Of a stretch of 64,000 nucleotides of DNA, positions 45,784 through 55,380 are shown piece after piece. A program made the position numbers and the translations under genes. The DNA is taken from contig NZ_VDMA02000024.1 of NCBI RefSeq assembly GCF_006334915.2, positions 62,001 through 126,000 of the forward strand, written 5' to 3'. The notes beneath the pieces were generated by a model, which worked only from the letters and a program-made list of their open reading frames with translations, searched no databases and was not told the DNA's origin. The stretch comes from Microbispora catharanthi (lineage in GTDB: Bacteria > Actinomycetota > Actinomycetes > Streptosporangiales > Streptosporangiaceae). How positions within the stretch are numbered: position 1 is the first letter of the stretch; each line of letters opens with the position of its first letter.

Positions 45784-46049
45784 GCGGACATGATTGGACG
45801 GAAGTCGTCGGCGCCGTCGGCCTGTTCGCCCTGATCACCACGGTGATCTCGGTGACGGTCGTGCAACTGGCCGCGACCTGGCGGGCGAAGGTGACCTTGG
45901 CCCGCGAGGCCGAGTACCGCAGGCTCGCCGAAGGCGCGGCACAGGCACAGGAGGCCACCGAGCGCCGGTTAGCCGAGCTCGGCGAGCGCTTCGGGCAGAT
46001 GCAGACCCGGCTGGCCTCGATCGAACGGATCCTCGAGCAGGTCGAATAG
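45780..46049 (+). CDS. Small single-helix membrane protein with coiled coil
   Basis: This 89-aa protein overlaps the regulator stop (ATGA). An N-terminal transmembrane helix (AVGLFALITTVISVTVVQLA, about residues 11-31) is followed by a heptad-rich coiled coil (about residues 37-89; AEYRRLAEGAAQAQEATERR then LAELGERFGQMQTRLASIER). It lacks catalytic motifs and looks like a scaffold or adaptor, perhaps for the MMPL transporter encoded downstream; this is inference. The same protein could also anchor the regulator to the membrane. Confidence 0.8.
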   Translation: MSGHDWTEVVGAVGLFALITTVISVTVVQLAATWRAKVTLAREAEYRRLAEGAAQAQEATERRLAELGERFGQMQTRLASIERILEQVE

Positions 46050-46166
46050 CCGGATAGGTCCTGGGCCGCCGAGCGGCAACTCGACGGCCCAGGTGAAGAA
46101 GAAGCACCACCTCGCCCGCGGGGCGAGTTCTGACTCGCAATGCTCCTCCGGAAAGGACAGCATTTC

Positions 46167-48488
46167 ATGCTGCGCACAGGCAAATCACCCGGTGGTCACC
46201 GGGATAGTGCCACCCGCCCGCCGGGGTCACGGTCCTTGGACGATCTGGACAGCCGGGCCAGGCGGCCGGTGATCGAGCGGGCCGCCGGCTGGTCGGTACG
46301 GCACCGGATATCGGCCATCGCCGGCTGGTTCGCGCTGGTAGCGGTGGCCGTGCTGTCCAGCGCGCTGCTGCCGGGAGAGCAGGCACACTCCACCGATCCG
46401 GGCGAGTCGGGTCGCGCGCAGCAGGTGCTGCGGCAACAGGACGGCTATGTGCCGGTCGTGGAAAGCGTGCTGATCCAGTCCCGTGAGCCGCAGGGCCGGC
46501 GGATCAACGACGATCCGCGGCTGCGTGCGGCGGCAGAGGACCTCGTCGTCTCGCTGCGGCGCACAGGCGCGGTCACCGGCGTCCGCTCGCCCCTGGAGCC
46601 CGGCGGGCAGCCGCTGATCTCGAAGGACGGCCGGTCCGGCCTCGTCACCTTCCAGATCGCCGGGGTCCTCGACGAGGTGAAACCCAGCTACGACGCCGCC
46701 GTCCAGGCGGTCGAGGCGGTGGCACACCGCCATCCGCAGGTCAGGGTGGCGCAGGCGGGCGACCGGAGCCTGGCGGTCGCGGTGGACCAGGGCATCCAGA
46801 ACGACTTCAAACGCTCCGAGTTCATCTCGCTGCCGCTGACCGTGGTGATTCTCCTGGTGGTGTTCGGCTCGCTGGTCGCCGCCGGGATCCCGCTGCTGCT
46901 CGCGCTCAGCACCGTAGCGGGCACGTTCGGGCTGCTTCAGATCGTCGCCCACTGGGTGCCGATCAACAGCGCCACCTCGTCCATGGTGCTGCTCATCGGC
47001 GTGGCGGTGGGCATCGACTACTCCCTGTTCTATCTGCGCCGGGCCCGGGAGGAACGCGCGGCGGGACGCGACATCGTCCGGGCGCTGGAGATCACGGCCC
47101 GGACCTCCGGGCACGCGGTGGTCGTCTCCGGCCTGACCGTGATGCTGTGCCTGGCCGGTCTGCTGTTCACCGGGCTGGACAACTTCCGGGGACTGACGGT
47201 CGGTGCCGTACTCGTGGTCGGTCTGGCGATGATCGGGTCGGTGACCGTACTGCCGGCGCTGCTGGCCCTGCTCGGCCGCCGGGTCGACAGCGGCCGCATC
47301 CCGTGGCTGAGCCGGCGCCGCACCGCGGCGGTCGAGTCCCGTCTGTGGTCCGCGGTCGCGCACGCCGTCGTGCGGCGTCCCCGGCTGTGGGGTGGGACGG
47401 CAGCGCTGGTCCTCGTCGTCGTGGCCTTACCCGCGTTCGGCATGCGGTTGCAGGACGCCGCCGTCACCGACAGCCTGCCGCGCAGTGTCCCCACGGTCGA
47501 CGCGGCGATCCGGATGCAGCAGGCGTTCCCCGGCGCGGCCGGCCCGGCGCGGGTCGTGGTCTGGAACACCAGAGGCGATGACGTCGACAGCCCCGCGGTG
47601 CGAAGCGCTCTCGACGACCTGCGCCGGCACATCACCGGCGGCGGCGTGCCGGCCGGGCTCCTCGCGGTGGTCAAGGTCGACCGAGTGCTCGTGGTCCGGG
47701 TGCCGCTGCCGGGGTCGGGCACCGACGCCACCTCCAACCGGGCCCTGCGGACGCTACGAGACGACGTCCTGCCCGCCACTCTCGGCAAGGTCGGCGGAAT
47801 CGGCTACGCGGTCAGCGGACGAACGGCCGTCGCCTACGACTTCACCACCCTTGTGGACAGCCGGACCCCGTTCGTGTTCGCCTTCGTGCTCATCCTGGCG
47901 TTCGTCCTGCTCGTGATCGCCTTCCGGTCCCTGGCCGTTCCGGCCGTATCGATCGCGCTGAACCTGTTGTCGATCGGCGCCGCCTACGGCGTGCTGACCT
48001 GGGTGTTCCAGGACGGACACCTCTCCTCCCTGCTCGGTTTCACCTCGTACGGCGGAGTGGTCGGCTGGCTGCCGTTGTTCATGTTCGTCATGCTGTTCGG
48101 CCTGAGCATGGACTACCACATCTTCATCCTCAGCCGGATCCGCGAACGCTGGGCCGCGACAGCCGACCCTCGTGACGCGATCACCGACGGTATCGCCGGC
48201 AGCGCGGGCGTCGTCACCAGCGCCGCGGTCATCATGACCGTCGTCTTCACCGTCTTCATCACCCTCAGCGCCATCGAGTACAAGATGCTCGGTGTCGGCA
48301 TGGCCGTCGCCGTCGTCATCGACGCCACGATCGTGCGCGGGATTCTCCTCCCCGCCGCCATGACGCTGCTGGGAGCCCGCACGTGGGGACTGCCGCGCTC
48401 GTTGCGGTGGCTCCCGGGAGCATCCACGCCGGCAGGCCCCGATCACGATCACGTTCCCCAGCCGGCCGCGCCGGAACCAGCGCGCTGA
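46167..48488 (+). CDS. MMPL-family RND transporter
   Basis: This polytopic exporter has 773 aa; ATG 46167 lies behind GGAAAGGA. Two tandem halves each have a large extracytoplasmic loop and five to six helices. The proton-relay-type motifs are GIDYSLFYLRRAREE in the first half and GLSMDYHIFILSRIRE in the second (the D-Y pairs of MMPL/RND proteins). Helix 1 is ISAIAGWFALVAVAVLSSAL. Streptomyces ActII-3-like MMPL proteins export antibiotics or lipids, and mycobacterial ones move cell-envelope lipids; the substrate here is unknown. It follows the ArsR-like regulator and a coiled-coil membrane protein in one operon and ends at a perfect terminator. Confidence 0.94.
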   Translation: MLRTGKSPGGHRDSATRPPGSRSLDDLDSRARRPVIERAAGWSVRHRISAIAGWFALVAVAVLSSALLPGEQAHSTDPGESGRAQQVLRQQDGYVPVVESVLIQSREPQGRRINDDPRLRAAAEDLVVSLRRTGAVTGVRSPLEPGGQPLISKDGRSGLVTFQIAGVLDEVKPSYDAAVQAVEAVAHRHPQVRVAQAGDRSLAVAVDQGIQNDFKRSEFISLPLTVVILLVVFGSLVAAGIPLLLALSTVAGTFGLLQIVAHWVPINSATSSMVLLIGVAVGIDYSLFYLRRAREERAAGRDIVRALEITARTSGHAVVVSGLTVMLCLAGLLFTGLDNFRGLTVGAVLVVGLAMIGSVTVLPALLALLGRRVDSGRIPWLSRRRTAAVESRLWSAVAHAVVRRPRLWGGTAALVLVVVALPAFGMRLQDAAVTDSLPRSVPTVDAAIRMQQAFPGAAGPARVVVWNTRGDDVDSPAVRSALDDLRRHITGGGVPAGLLAVVKVDRVLVVRVPLPGSGTDATSNRALRTLRDDVLPATLGKVGGIGYAVSGRTAVAYDFTTLVDSRTPFVFAFVLILAFVLLVIAFRSLAVPAVSIALNLLSIGAAYGVLTWVFQDGHLSSLLGFTSYGGVVGWLPLFMFVMLFGLSMDYHIFILSRIRERWAATADPRDAITDGIAGSAGVVTSAAVIMTVVFTVFITLSAIEYKMLGVGMAVAVVIDATIVRGILLPAAMTLLGARTWGLPRSLRWLPGASTPAGPDHDHVPQPAAPEPAR

Positions 48489-48502
48489 GCCGGACGCTCA
48501 TC

Positions 48503-48541
48503 CGTGGGGTGCGCCGGTCCGCCGTGCCGGCGCACCCCACG
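48503..48541. terminator. Terminator hairpin between MMPL and glpD
   Basis: A 15-bp perfect stem, CGTGGGGTGCGCCGG (48503-48517) with its complement (48527-48541) and a 9-nt loop, lies between the convergent stops of the MMPL gene (48488) and glpD (48550), so it serves both. Confidence 0.85.
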
Positions 48542-48549
48542 TCCTCTCG

Positions 48550-50280
48550 CTACGCCACGTGCCGCGCCGGGGCGGCTGCCGTGAGCCGTACGGCGTTGGC
48601 GGCGGCGTCGTCGATCTCACGCTGCGCGGCGAGGTCGGCCTCCACGCCGGAGCGGTAGGCGTCGATCTCCGCGCGCACCCGGTCGTCGTCCCAGCCGAGG
48701 GCGGGCGCGATCAGCGCGGCGACCTCGGGGGCCGCCGCGAGCCCGTGGTCCCGCTCCTCGATGAAGACCCGGGTGCGGCGGACCAGGACGTCCTCCAGGT
48801 GCAGCGCTCCCTCGTGCGTGACCGCGTACACGGCCTCGGCCTTGAGATAGCCCTCCGCACCGGGGATCGGCTCGCCCAGGACGGGATCGGCCTCGATCAG
48901 CGCGAGCACCTCCTCGACGCAGGAGCCGTATCGGCCGAGCAGGTGCTCGACGCGCGCGACGGGCAGCCCCGCGCGCCCGGCGAGGCGACGCCTGTTGTTG
49001 CGCAGCGCCTCGAACCCCGCGGCCCCGAGGACGGGGACGCGGTCGGTGACCGACGCGGGCACGTTCTGGCCGAGACCGGCCACCGCGACGTCGACGGCGT
49101 CCTTGGCCATCACGCGGTAGGTGGTGTACTTGCCGCCCGCGACGATGACCAGGCCGGGCTCGGGCCGGATGACCGCGTGCTCCCTGGACAGCTTGACGGT
49201 CTCCGACCCCGATGCCGACCCGCCCAGCAGCGGGCGCAGGCCCGCGTAGACGCCCTCGATGTCGTCGCGGGTGAGCGGCGTCCGCAGCACGGCGTTGACG
49301 TGCTCCAGGATGTAGTCGATGTCGGCCCGGGTGGGGGCCGGCTCGACCTTGTCCAGGTCCCAGGGGGTGTCGGTGGTGCCGACGATCCAGTGCGGACCCC
49401 AGGGGATGACGAACAGCACGCTCTTCTCGGTGCGCAGGATCAGCCCGGTGTCGAGGCGGATCTTCTCCCTGGGCACGACGAGGTGCACGCCCTTGGACGC
49501 CTGGACGGTCACCGACCCCCGCGAGCCCGGCGACGCCCCCGCGAGCCGCTGGATCTCGTCGGTCCACACGCCCGTGGCGTTGATCACCTGGCGGGCCCTC
49601 ACGCGCAGCTCGGCGCCGCCCTCCAGGTCGCGCACCACCGCGCCGGTGACCCGCGCCCCTCTGTCCGGCAACTCGTCGCGCAGGAACCCGGTGACCTTCG
49701 TGCGGGTGGTGACGCACGCGCCGTACTGCATGGCCGTGCGGGCCACCGTCATCGTGAAGCGGGCGTCGTCGACCTGGGCGTCGTAGTACTGGATCGCCCC
49801 CACGAGCGCGTCGCTGCGCAGGCCGGGCGCCTCGCGCAGGGCCCGGCTGTGGCTGAGCTGGCGATGCCGCGGCAGCGCGCGGGCGCCGCCGAGCGTGTCG
49901 TAGAGCAGCACGCCCGCGCCGACGTAGCCGCGCTCCCACACGCGGTGACGCAGCGGGAACAGGAACGGCACCGGACGCACCAGGTGCGGGGCCAGCCGGG
50001 TCACCAGCAGGCCCCGTTCCCTGAGCGCCTCCCGCACCAGCCGGAAGTCGAGCTGCTCCAGGTAGCGCAGCCCGCCGTGGATCAGCTTGCTCGACCGGCT
50101 CGAGGTGCCGGCCGCGAGGTCACGGGCCTCCACCAGCGCGACGGACAGACCGCGCGAGACCGCGTCGAGCGCGACCCCGGCGCCGACCACCCCGCCGCCG
50201 ACGACCAGGACGTCGAACTCGTCCTCGGCCAGCCTCCGCAGCGCCGCCTCCCGGGCGCGGGGACCCATGGGTACAGACAT
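48550..50280 (-). CDS. glpD: Glycerol-3-phosphate dehydrogenase GlpD
   Basis: This FAD-dependent, membrane-associated sn-glycerol-3-phosphate dehydrogenase has 576 aa. It oxidises glycerol-3-phosphate to dihydroxyacetone phosphate and feeds electrons to quinone. The FAD-binding motif is DVLVVGGGVVGAGVALDAVS (about residues 23-42). The signature AGTSSRSSKLIHGGLRYLEQ follows. The substrate region contains KGVHLVVPREK and LRPLLGGSA, and the FAD C-terminal motif is VAGGKYTTYRVMAKDAVD. The C-terminal DAO_C domain (about 420-540) is complete. It is last in glpF-glpK-glpD. Confidence 0.95.
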   Translation of the reverse strand: MSVPMGPRAREAALRRLAEDEFDVLVVGGGVVGAGVALDAVSRGLSVALVEARDLAAGTSSRSSKLIHGGLRYLEQLDFRLVREALRERGLLVTRLAPHLVRPVPFLFPLRHRVWERGYVGAGVLLYDTLGGARALPRHRQLSHSRALREAPGLRSDALVGAIQYYDAQVDDARFTMTVARTAMQYGACVTTRTKVTGFLRDELPDRGARVTGAVVRDLEGGAELRVRARQVINATGVWTDEIQRLAGASPGSRGSVTVQASKGVHLVVPREKIRLDTGLILRTEKSVLFVIPWGPHWIVGTTDTPWDLDKVEPAPTRADIDYILEHVNAVLRTPLTRDDIEGVYAGLRPLLGGSASGSETVKLSREHAVIRPEPGLVIVAGGKYTTYRVMAKDAVDVAVAGLGQNVPASVTDRVPVLGAAGFEALRNNRRRLAGRAGLPVARVEHLLGRYGSCVEEVLALIEADPVLGEPIPGAEGYLKAEAVYAVTHEGALHLEDVLVRRTRVFIEERDHGLAAAPEVAALIAPALGWDDDRVRAEIDAYRSGVEADLAAQREIDDAAANAVRLTAAAPARHVA

Positions 50281-50313
50281 ATCGGTGTTGACTCCCTCTT
50301 TTTGTCAGCCGGC

Positions 50314-51831
50314 TCAGTCGACGTCGACCCAGTCGAGCGTCCGCTGGACGGCCTTGCGCCATCCGGCGTAGCCGCGCTCGCGCTGCTCGTCGCTCCAGGT
50401 GGGCTCCCAGCGGCGGTCCTCGTGCCAGTTCCGCTTGAGGTCGTCGGTGGACTTCCAGAATCCGACGGCGAGCCCGGCGGCGTACGCGGCGCCGAGCGCG
50501 GTGGTCTCGGCCACCACCGGACGCGACACCGGGACGCCGAGGATGTCGGCCTGCATCTGCATGCACAGCTCGTTGGCCGTCACGCCGCCGTCCACCCGCA
50601 GCACGTCGAGGACGACGCCGGAGTCCTGCTCCATCGCGCCGACCACGTCCTTGGTCTGGTAGCAGATCGACTCGAGCGTGGCGCGGGCCAGGTGGGCGTT
50701 GGTGTTGTAGCGGGACAGGCCGACGATGGCGCCGCGGGCGTCGGACCGCCAGTAGGGCGCGAACAGGCCGGAGAACGCCGGCACGAAGTAGACGCCGCCG
50801 TTGTCCTCGACCTGCCGGGCGAGCGCCTCGCTCTGCGACGCCCCGGAGATGATGCCGAGCTGGTCGCGCAGCCACTGCACGGCCGAGCCGGTGACCGCGA
50901 TCGACCCCTCCAGGGCGTACACGGGCTTGGCCGAGCCGAACTGGTAGCAGACCGTGGTGAGCAGGCCGTGCTGGGAGCGCACGAGCTCGGTGCCGGTGTT
51001 GAGCAGCAGGAAGTTGCCGGTGCCGTAGGTGTTCTTGGCCGCGCCGGGCTCGAAGCAGACCTGGCCGACGGTCGCGGCCTGCTGGTCGCCGAGGTCGCCC
51101 GCGAGGGGGACCTCGCCGCCGAGCGGGCCGCCGGCGCGGGTCACGCCGTACAGGTCGGGATTGGAGGAGGGCCGGATCTCGGGAAGCATCTGGCGGGGGA
51201 CGCCGAAGAACGACAGCAGCTCGTCGTCCCAGTCGAGCGTCTCCAGGTTCATCAGCATGGTGCGGCTGGCGTTGGTGGGGTCGGTGACGTGGACGCCGCC
51301 GTCGACGCCGCCCGTCAGGTTCCACAGCAGCCAGGTGTCGGTGTTGCCGAAGATCGCGTCACCGCGCTCGGCGGCCTCGCGGACGCCGGGGACGTTCTCC
51401 AGGATCCACTGGATCTTGCCGCCGGAGAAGTAGGTGGCGGGCGGCAGGCCGGCCTTGCGCCGGATCACCTCGCCCTTGCCCTCCCGCTCCAGTGCCGAGG
51501 CGATGCGGTCGGTGCGGGTGTCCTGCCAGACGATGGCGTTGTAGTAGGGGCGGCCGGTGCGCCGGTCCCAGACGACGGCGGTCTCACGCTGGTTGGTGAT
51601 GCCGAGCGCCGCGAGATCGGAGGCCTGCAGGCCCGCGGTTCGCATCGCGGTCTCGACGACCGCCCGGGTGCGCTCCCAGATCTCGGTCGGGTTGTGCTCG
51701 ACCCAGCCCGCCTGCGGCAGGATCTGCTGGTGTTCCAGCTGGTGGCGGGCGACCTCGTTGCCTCCATGATCGAAGATCATGAAGCGGGTGCTGGTCGTCC
51801 CCTGGTCGACCGCGCCGACGTAGTCTGCCAT
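50314..51831 (-). CDS. glpK: Glycerol kinase GlpK (first copy)
   Basis: This cytoplasmic FGGY kinase has 505 aa and phosphorylates glycerol at C3 with ATP. N-terminal phosphate loop [13 protein letters not shown], substrate stretch [16 protein letters not shown] and [24 protein letters not shown], and the second ATP-binding signature [20 protein letters not shown] are present. It lies between glpF and glpD. A second glycerol kinase gene lies on the other side of the regulator (53853), about 60% similar by eye. Confidence 0.96.
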   Translation of the reverse strand: MADYVGAVDQGTTSTRFMIFDHGGNEVARHQLEHQQILPQAGWVEHNPTEIWERTRAVVETAMRTAGLQASDLAALGITNQRETAVVWDRRTGRPYYNAIVWQDTRTDRIASALEREGKGEVIRRKAGLPPATYFSGGKIQWILENVPGVREAAERGDAIFGNTDTWLLWNLTGGVDGGVHVTDPTNASRTMLMNLETLDWDDELLSFFGVPRQMLPEIRPSSNPDLYGVTRAGGPLGGEVPLAGDLGDQQAATVGQVCFEPGAAKNTYGTGNFLLLNTGTELVRSQHGLLTTVCYQFGSAKPVYALEGSIAVTGSAVQWLRDQLGIISGASQSEALARQVEDNGGVYFVPAFSGLFAPYWRSDARGAIVGLSRYNTNAHLARATLESICYQTKDVVGAMEQDSGVVLDVLRVDGGVTANELCMQMQADILGVPVSRPVVAETTALGAAYAAGLAVGFWKSTDDLKRNWHEDRRWEPTWSDEQRERGYAGWRKAVQRTLDWVDVD

Positions 51832-51900
51832 TCTCGTTGCGCCTCTCGTCTCGTGTGAGCTCGTGTGAGCCGGGCGTTGCTGGTCTCGGCCCGGGGGTGA

Positions 51901-52737
51901 TCAGCCGGCCTGCGCGGCGGGCTCCGGCGTGCGGCCGGGCTCGGGCGCGTCGGTACGCGGCAGGAAGCGGGCGACCAGGAGCTGGTAGAGCCCGGCGCCG
52001 ATGACGCCGCCGACCAGCGGGCCGATGATCGGCACCCAGAAGTAGAGCCCACCGTACTGGTCGCGGAACGCCGAGCCGTACCCCGTGAAGAACGAGGCAA
52101 GGCGCGGGCCGAAGTCGCGGGCGGGGTTGATGGCGTAGCCGGCGTCGGTCCCCCACGCCATGCCGATCGCGACCACGAGCAGGCCGACGATGACCGGCGC
52201 GAGGTTGGCGAGCGGCGCCGAGTTGCGCTCGTCGGAGATCGCGAGGATCAGGAACAGCAGGATCGCCGTGCCGATGATCTGGTCGCGCAGCGCTCCCCAC
52301 TGGGTGACCGGCAGCGTGCCGTTGCCGGGGAGGGTGGAGAAGACCCCCTGCGTCTTGATCGTGTGCCCGGGGTCCACCTTGGCCAGGACCTCGGCGTAGT
52401 TCCACCGCACGAGCAGCGCCGCCACGAAGGCGCCCGCGGTCTGCGCCAGCGCGTACGGCAGGACCTTCCGCCAGGAGAAGCCCTTGAAGACGGCGAGGGC
52501 GACCGTGACGGCCGGGTTGAGGTGGGCGCCGCTGAGGCGCGCGGCCGTGTAGACGCCGAGGGTCACCCCCAGGCCCCACGCCCACGCGATGCTGTCGTGG
52601 TCGCCGATGCCGCCCGCCACCACCTGCGCGACGACGCCGACGCCGAACAGGATGAGGATCGCCGTGCCCGCGAACTCGGCCGCGAGCTCACCCGCGAACG
52701 GATTGAGTAGCCGCCGGTCGTTTCGCCCTTCCGCCAT
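51901..52737 (-). CDS. glpF: Glycerol facilitator GlpF (aquaporin family)
   Basis: This six-helix membrane channel has 278 aa and lets glycerol diffuse into the cell. Two NPA boxes are seen: HLNPAVTVALAVF and AINPARDFGPRLAS; Asp after the second NPA (NPARD) marks the glycerol-facilitator branch rather than water-specific aquaporins. A strong AAGGAGGAG lies before the ATG. The N- and C-terminal tails are charged and short. It is the first gene of glpF-glpK-glpD and follows a clear promoter and operator. Confidence 0.95.
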   Translation of the reverse strand: MAEGRNDRRLLNPFAGELAAEFAGTAILILFGVGVVAQVVAGGIGDHDSIAWAWGLGVTLGVYTAARLSGAHLNPAVTVALAVFKGFSWRKVLPYALAQTAGAFVAALLVRWNYAEVLAKVDPGHTIKTQGVFSTLPGNGTLPVTQWGALRDQIIGTAILLFLILAISDERNSAPLANLAPVIVGLLVVAIGMAWGTDAGYAINPARDFGPRLASFFTGYGSAFRDQYGGLYFWVPIIGPLVGGVIGAGLYQLLVARFLPRTDAPEPGRTPEPAAQAG

Positions 52738-52804
52738 GTGTCTCCTCCTTGACCACGCCCGTCACATCCCGAAGTGCTCGCTGTGAGCACTGCCGGTCGT
52801 CCGG

Positions 52805-52860
52805 ACGTTAAACGGCGCCCAAGGGAGCGTCAACGAATGATCGTCGGCATTGTCGAACAC
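52805..52860 (-). promoter_or_regulatory. glpFKD promoter with upstream GylR-like operator
   Basis: Minus strand: -35 TTGACG (52828-52833), 17-bp spacer, -10 TAACGT (52805-52810). Directly upstream lies GTGTTCGACAATGCCGAC (52843-52860), one of two identical 18-bp copies in this intergenic region; it contains TGTTCGACA, a near-palindrome that suits a dimeric IclR/GylR protein. The ATG is about 68 bp downstream of the -10. Confidence 0.75.
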
Positions 52861-52901
52861 TGGTCACATTCCGACCGTCGTACTACGCTCCCCGGGTATG
52901 A

Positions 52902-52922
52902 CGCGAACAATCACATTTCGCG
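52902..52922. repeat. CGCGAA/TTCGCG inverted repeat in the glp divergent region
   Basis: A CGCGAA arm (52902-52907) and its complement TTCGCG (52917-52922) are separated by a 9-bp AT-rich centre, midway between the two 18-bp operator copies. It may be a further regulator site; cyclic-AMP-receptor-like half-sites (GTGA/TCAC) also occur nearby but are unpaired. Confidence 0.4.
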
Positions 52923-52981
52923 CAAACCCATCCGACTACAAAAGATCTTTCAGCAGCTCAGCGCGCCACGCCCGACCAGGT

Positions 52982-53018
52982 GTCGGCATTGTCGAACACC
53001 GTCCGAGCTGGCTAGGAT
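52982..53018 (+). promoter_or_regulatory. gylR promoter with second operator copy, leaderless start
   Basis: The second copy of the 18-bp element GTCGGCATTGTCGAACAC (52982-52999) contains a -35-like TTGTCG (52989-52994), followed after 18 bp by TAGGAT (53013-53018). The regulator GTG at 53026 lies seven bases beyond, so the transcript should be leaderless and the regulator autoregulated. Confidence 0.65.
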
Positions 53019-53025
53019 CCGGGGC

Positions 53026-53805
53026 GTGCCAGGTCCGGTCCAGTCCATCGAGCGCGCCGCCGCGATCCTGCGGCTGCTCGCCCAGGGATCGGGGCGGCTC
53101 GGCCTCACCGAGATCGCGAACTCCCTGGGGCTGGCCCGCGGCACGGCGCACGGCATCCTGCGCACCCTCCAGCTCGTCGGCTTCGTCGAGCAGGACGAGG
53201 CGACGGGCAAGTACCAGCTCGGCGCGGCGCTGCTGCACCTGGGCACCAGCTACCTCGACGTGAACGAGCTCCGCTCGCGGGCGATCAACTGGGCCGACGC
53301 CCTGGCCGCGCGCAGCGGCGAGGCGGTGCGGATCGGCACCCACCTCCAGGGCAAGGTCCTGGTCGTCCACCACGTCTTCCGGCCCGACGACAGCCTGCAG
53401 ACGCTCGACGTCGGCATGCTCCTGCCCATGCACGCAACGGCGATCGGCAAGGTGCTGCTCGCCTACGACGCCAACGCGGCCGCCGCACAACAGGACGCCG
53501 TACAGGACGGGGAACTGGAGCAGTTCACCCGCCGCACGGTGCGGACGCGCAGGGAGATGTCGCGGATGCTCGCGACCGTGCGCGAGCACGGCTGGGCGTC
53601 GGACGTCGACGAGGCCGGCATGGGCGAGGCGGGGGTGGCCGCCCCCATCCGGGGGTACGGGGGACTCGTGGTGGGCGCGATGGGCATCTCCGGCGCCACC
53701 GAGCGGATCTGCGACTCCGGCGGTCGTCCCCGTCCCGACCTGGTGGGCTATGTGCGCGACGCGGCGCGGGCCGTCTCCCGCGACCTCGGCGCCTCCCGCT
53801 GGTGA
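53026..53805 (+). CDS. gylR: IclR-family glycerol regulator (GylR-like)
   Basis: This DNA-binding regulator has 259 aa. I chose GTG 53026 (VPGPVQSIERAAAILRLLAQ) since it aligns with IclR starts and the promoter ends just upstream. The winged HTH covers residues about 5-65 (LTEIANSLGLARGTAHGILR), the effector-binding IclR domain about 80-255 (RTVRTRREMSRMLATVREHG, then VAAPIRGYGGLVVGAMGISG). Position between glpFKD and a second glpK, with an 18-bp element repeated at both promoters, makes it the local homolog of streptomycete GylR, the repressor of the glycerol operon induced by glycerol-3-phosphate. Confidence 0.93.
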   Translation: MPGPVQSIERAAAILRLLAQGSGRLGLTEIANSLGLARGTAHGILRTLQLVGFVEQDEATGKYQLGAALLHLGTSYLDVNELRSRAINWADALAARSGEAVRIGTHLQGKVLVVHHVFRPDDSLQTLDVGMLLPMHATAIGKVLLAYDANAAAAQQDAVQDGELEQFTRRTVRTRREMSRMLATVREHGWASDVDEAGMGEAGVAAPIRGYGGLVVGAMGISGATERICDSGGRPRPDLVGYVRDAARAVSRDLGASRW

Positions 53806-53852
53806 CCCTCCCCACCCCCCACACCGCATCCGCCGCCCGAAGGTAGGCCGCC

Positions 53853-55364
53853 GTGACCCAGCGTTATGTGATGTCCATCGACCAAGGCACCACCTCGACC
53901 CGGTGCATCCTGTTCGACCAGCGCGGCCGGCTGGTCTCGGTGACGCAGCGGGAGCACAAGCAGCACTTCCCGCGTCCCGGGTGGGTGGAGCACGACGCCG
54001 TCGAGATCTGGCGCAACCTGGAGCGGATCGGCCCGGAGGCGCTCGCCCACGCGGGCATCGGGCCCAGCGAGGTCGCCGCCGTCGGCATCGCCAACCAGCG
54101 GGAGACGACGGTGCTGTGGGACCGGCGCACGGGCGTCCCGGTCACCCCCGCCGTCGTCTGGCAGGACACCCGGACCGACACCCTGGTCGACGAGCTGTCC
54201 CGGCGCCCCGACGCGCACGTGGTGCGCGAGCGCTGCGGCCTGCCCCTGGCCACGTACTTCTCCGCCCCCACCGTCCGCTGGCTGCTGGACGACACCGACG
54301 GGCTGCGCGAGCGCGCCGAGCGCGGCGAGGTCCTGTTCGGCACGATGGAGAGCTGGCTCATCTGGAACCTCACCGGCGGCCCGGACGGCGGCGTCCACGT
54401 CACCGACGTGACCAACGCCAGCCGAACGCTGCTGATGAACCTGCGCGACCTCGACTGGGACCCGGTCCTGCTCGGCTTCTTCGGCATCCCCCGCGCGATG
54501 CTGCCTGAGATCCGCCCGTCCAGCGAGACGTACGGCGTGGCCCGGCGGGTGCTGCCCGGCGTGCGGATCTCCGCGGCGCTCGGCGACCAGCAGGCCGCGC
54601 TGTTCGGGCAGACCTGCTTCCACCGCGGCGAGGCCAAGTGCACCTACGGCACGGGCGCCTTCCTGCTGCTCAACACCGGCACCGAGCCGGTCGCCTCCAC
54701 CCACGGCCTGCTCACCACGGTCGGCTACCAGATCGGCGACCAGCCCGCGGTGTACGCCCTGGAGGGCTCCATCGCGATCACCGGCGCGCTCGTGCAGTGG
54801 TTCAGGGACCGGCTCGGGATCATCAGCACCGCCCCGGAGATCGAGACCCTGGCCCGCACGGTCGACGACAACGGCGGCTGCTACATCGTCCCGGCGTTCT
54901 CGGGGCTGTTCGCGCCCCACTGGCGCAGCGAAGCGCGCGGGGTCATCGTCGGGCTCACCTCGTACATCACCAAGGGCCACCTCGCCCGCGCCGTGCTGGA
55001 GGCCACGGGCTGGCAGACCCGCGAGGTGGTCGACGCCATGAACGCCGACGCGGGCATCGCGCTCACCACGCTCAAGGTCGACGGCGGCATGACGTCCGAC
55101 AACCTGCTCATGCAGTTCATCGCCGACGTGCTGGACGTGCCGGTGGTCCGGCCCATGGTCGCGGAGACCGTCTCCCTCGGCGCGGCGTACGCCGCCGGGC
55201 TCGCCGTCGGCTACTGGCCCGACCTGGAGGGCCTGCGGCGCAACTGGCACCGCGCCGCGCAGTGGACGCCGGCGATGGACCCGAAACGGCGCGAGGACGA
55301 GTACGACAACTGGCGGCGGGCGGTCGAGCGCGCCCTCGACTGGATCAAGCCCGCCGCCGGCTGA
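53853..55364 (+). CDS. Glycerol kinase (second copy)
   Basis: This FGGY kinase has 503 aa and a GTG start 47 bp after gylR behind GAAGG. It has the glycerol-kinase signatures [45 protein letters not shown] and [20 protein letters not shown]. It differs throughout from the first copy, so this is an old paralog, not a recent duplication. It is expressed with the regulator, which is unusual: a constitutive or low-level kinase could make the inducer glycerol-3-phosphate. Alternatively it phosphorylates another polyol or dihydroxyacetone. Confidence 0.92.
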   Translation: MTQRYVMSIDQGTTSTRCILFDQRGRLVSVTQREHKQHFPRPGWVEHDAVEIWRNLERIGPEALAHAGIGPSEVAAVGIANQRETTVLWDRRTGVPVTPAVVWQDTRTDTLVDELSRRPDAHVVRERCGLPLATYFSAPTVRWLLDDTDGLRERAERGEVLFGTMESWLIWNLTGGPDGGVHVTDVTNASRTLLMNLRDLDWDPVLLGFFGIPRAMLPEIRPSSETYGVARRVLPGVRISAALGDQQAALFGQTCFHRGEAKCTYGTGAFLLLNTGTEPVASTHGLLTTVGYQIGDQPAVYALEGSIAITGALVQWFRDRLGIISTAPEIETLARTVDDNGGCYIVPAFSGLFAPHWRSEARGVIVGLTSYITKGHLARAVLEATGWQTREVVDAMNADAGIALTTLKVDGGMTSDNLLMQFIADVLDVPVVRPMVAETVSLGAAYAAGLAVGYWPDLEGLRRNWHRAAQWTPAMDPKRREDEYDNWRRAVERALDWIKPAAG

Positions 55365-55380
55365 CGCCGTCAGCCGGCGG
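55354..55380. terminator. Terminator hairpin containing both convergent stop codons
   Basis: A perfect 12-bp stem, CCGCCGGCTGAC (55354-55365) and its complement (55369-55380) with a 3-nt loop, covers the TGA of glpK2 (55362-55364) and the stop of the convergent amidohydrolase (55370-55372). One element encodes the ends of both proteins and terminates both transcripts. Confidence 0.75.

Noticed and set aside
48559-51858. 1,099-codon plus-strand frame across glpD and glpK
   Set aside because: It spans two conserved minus-strand enzymes; its translation has no conserved pattern.
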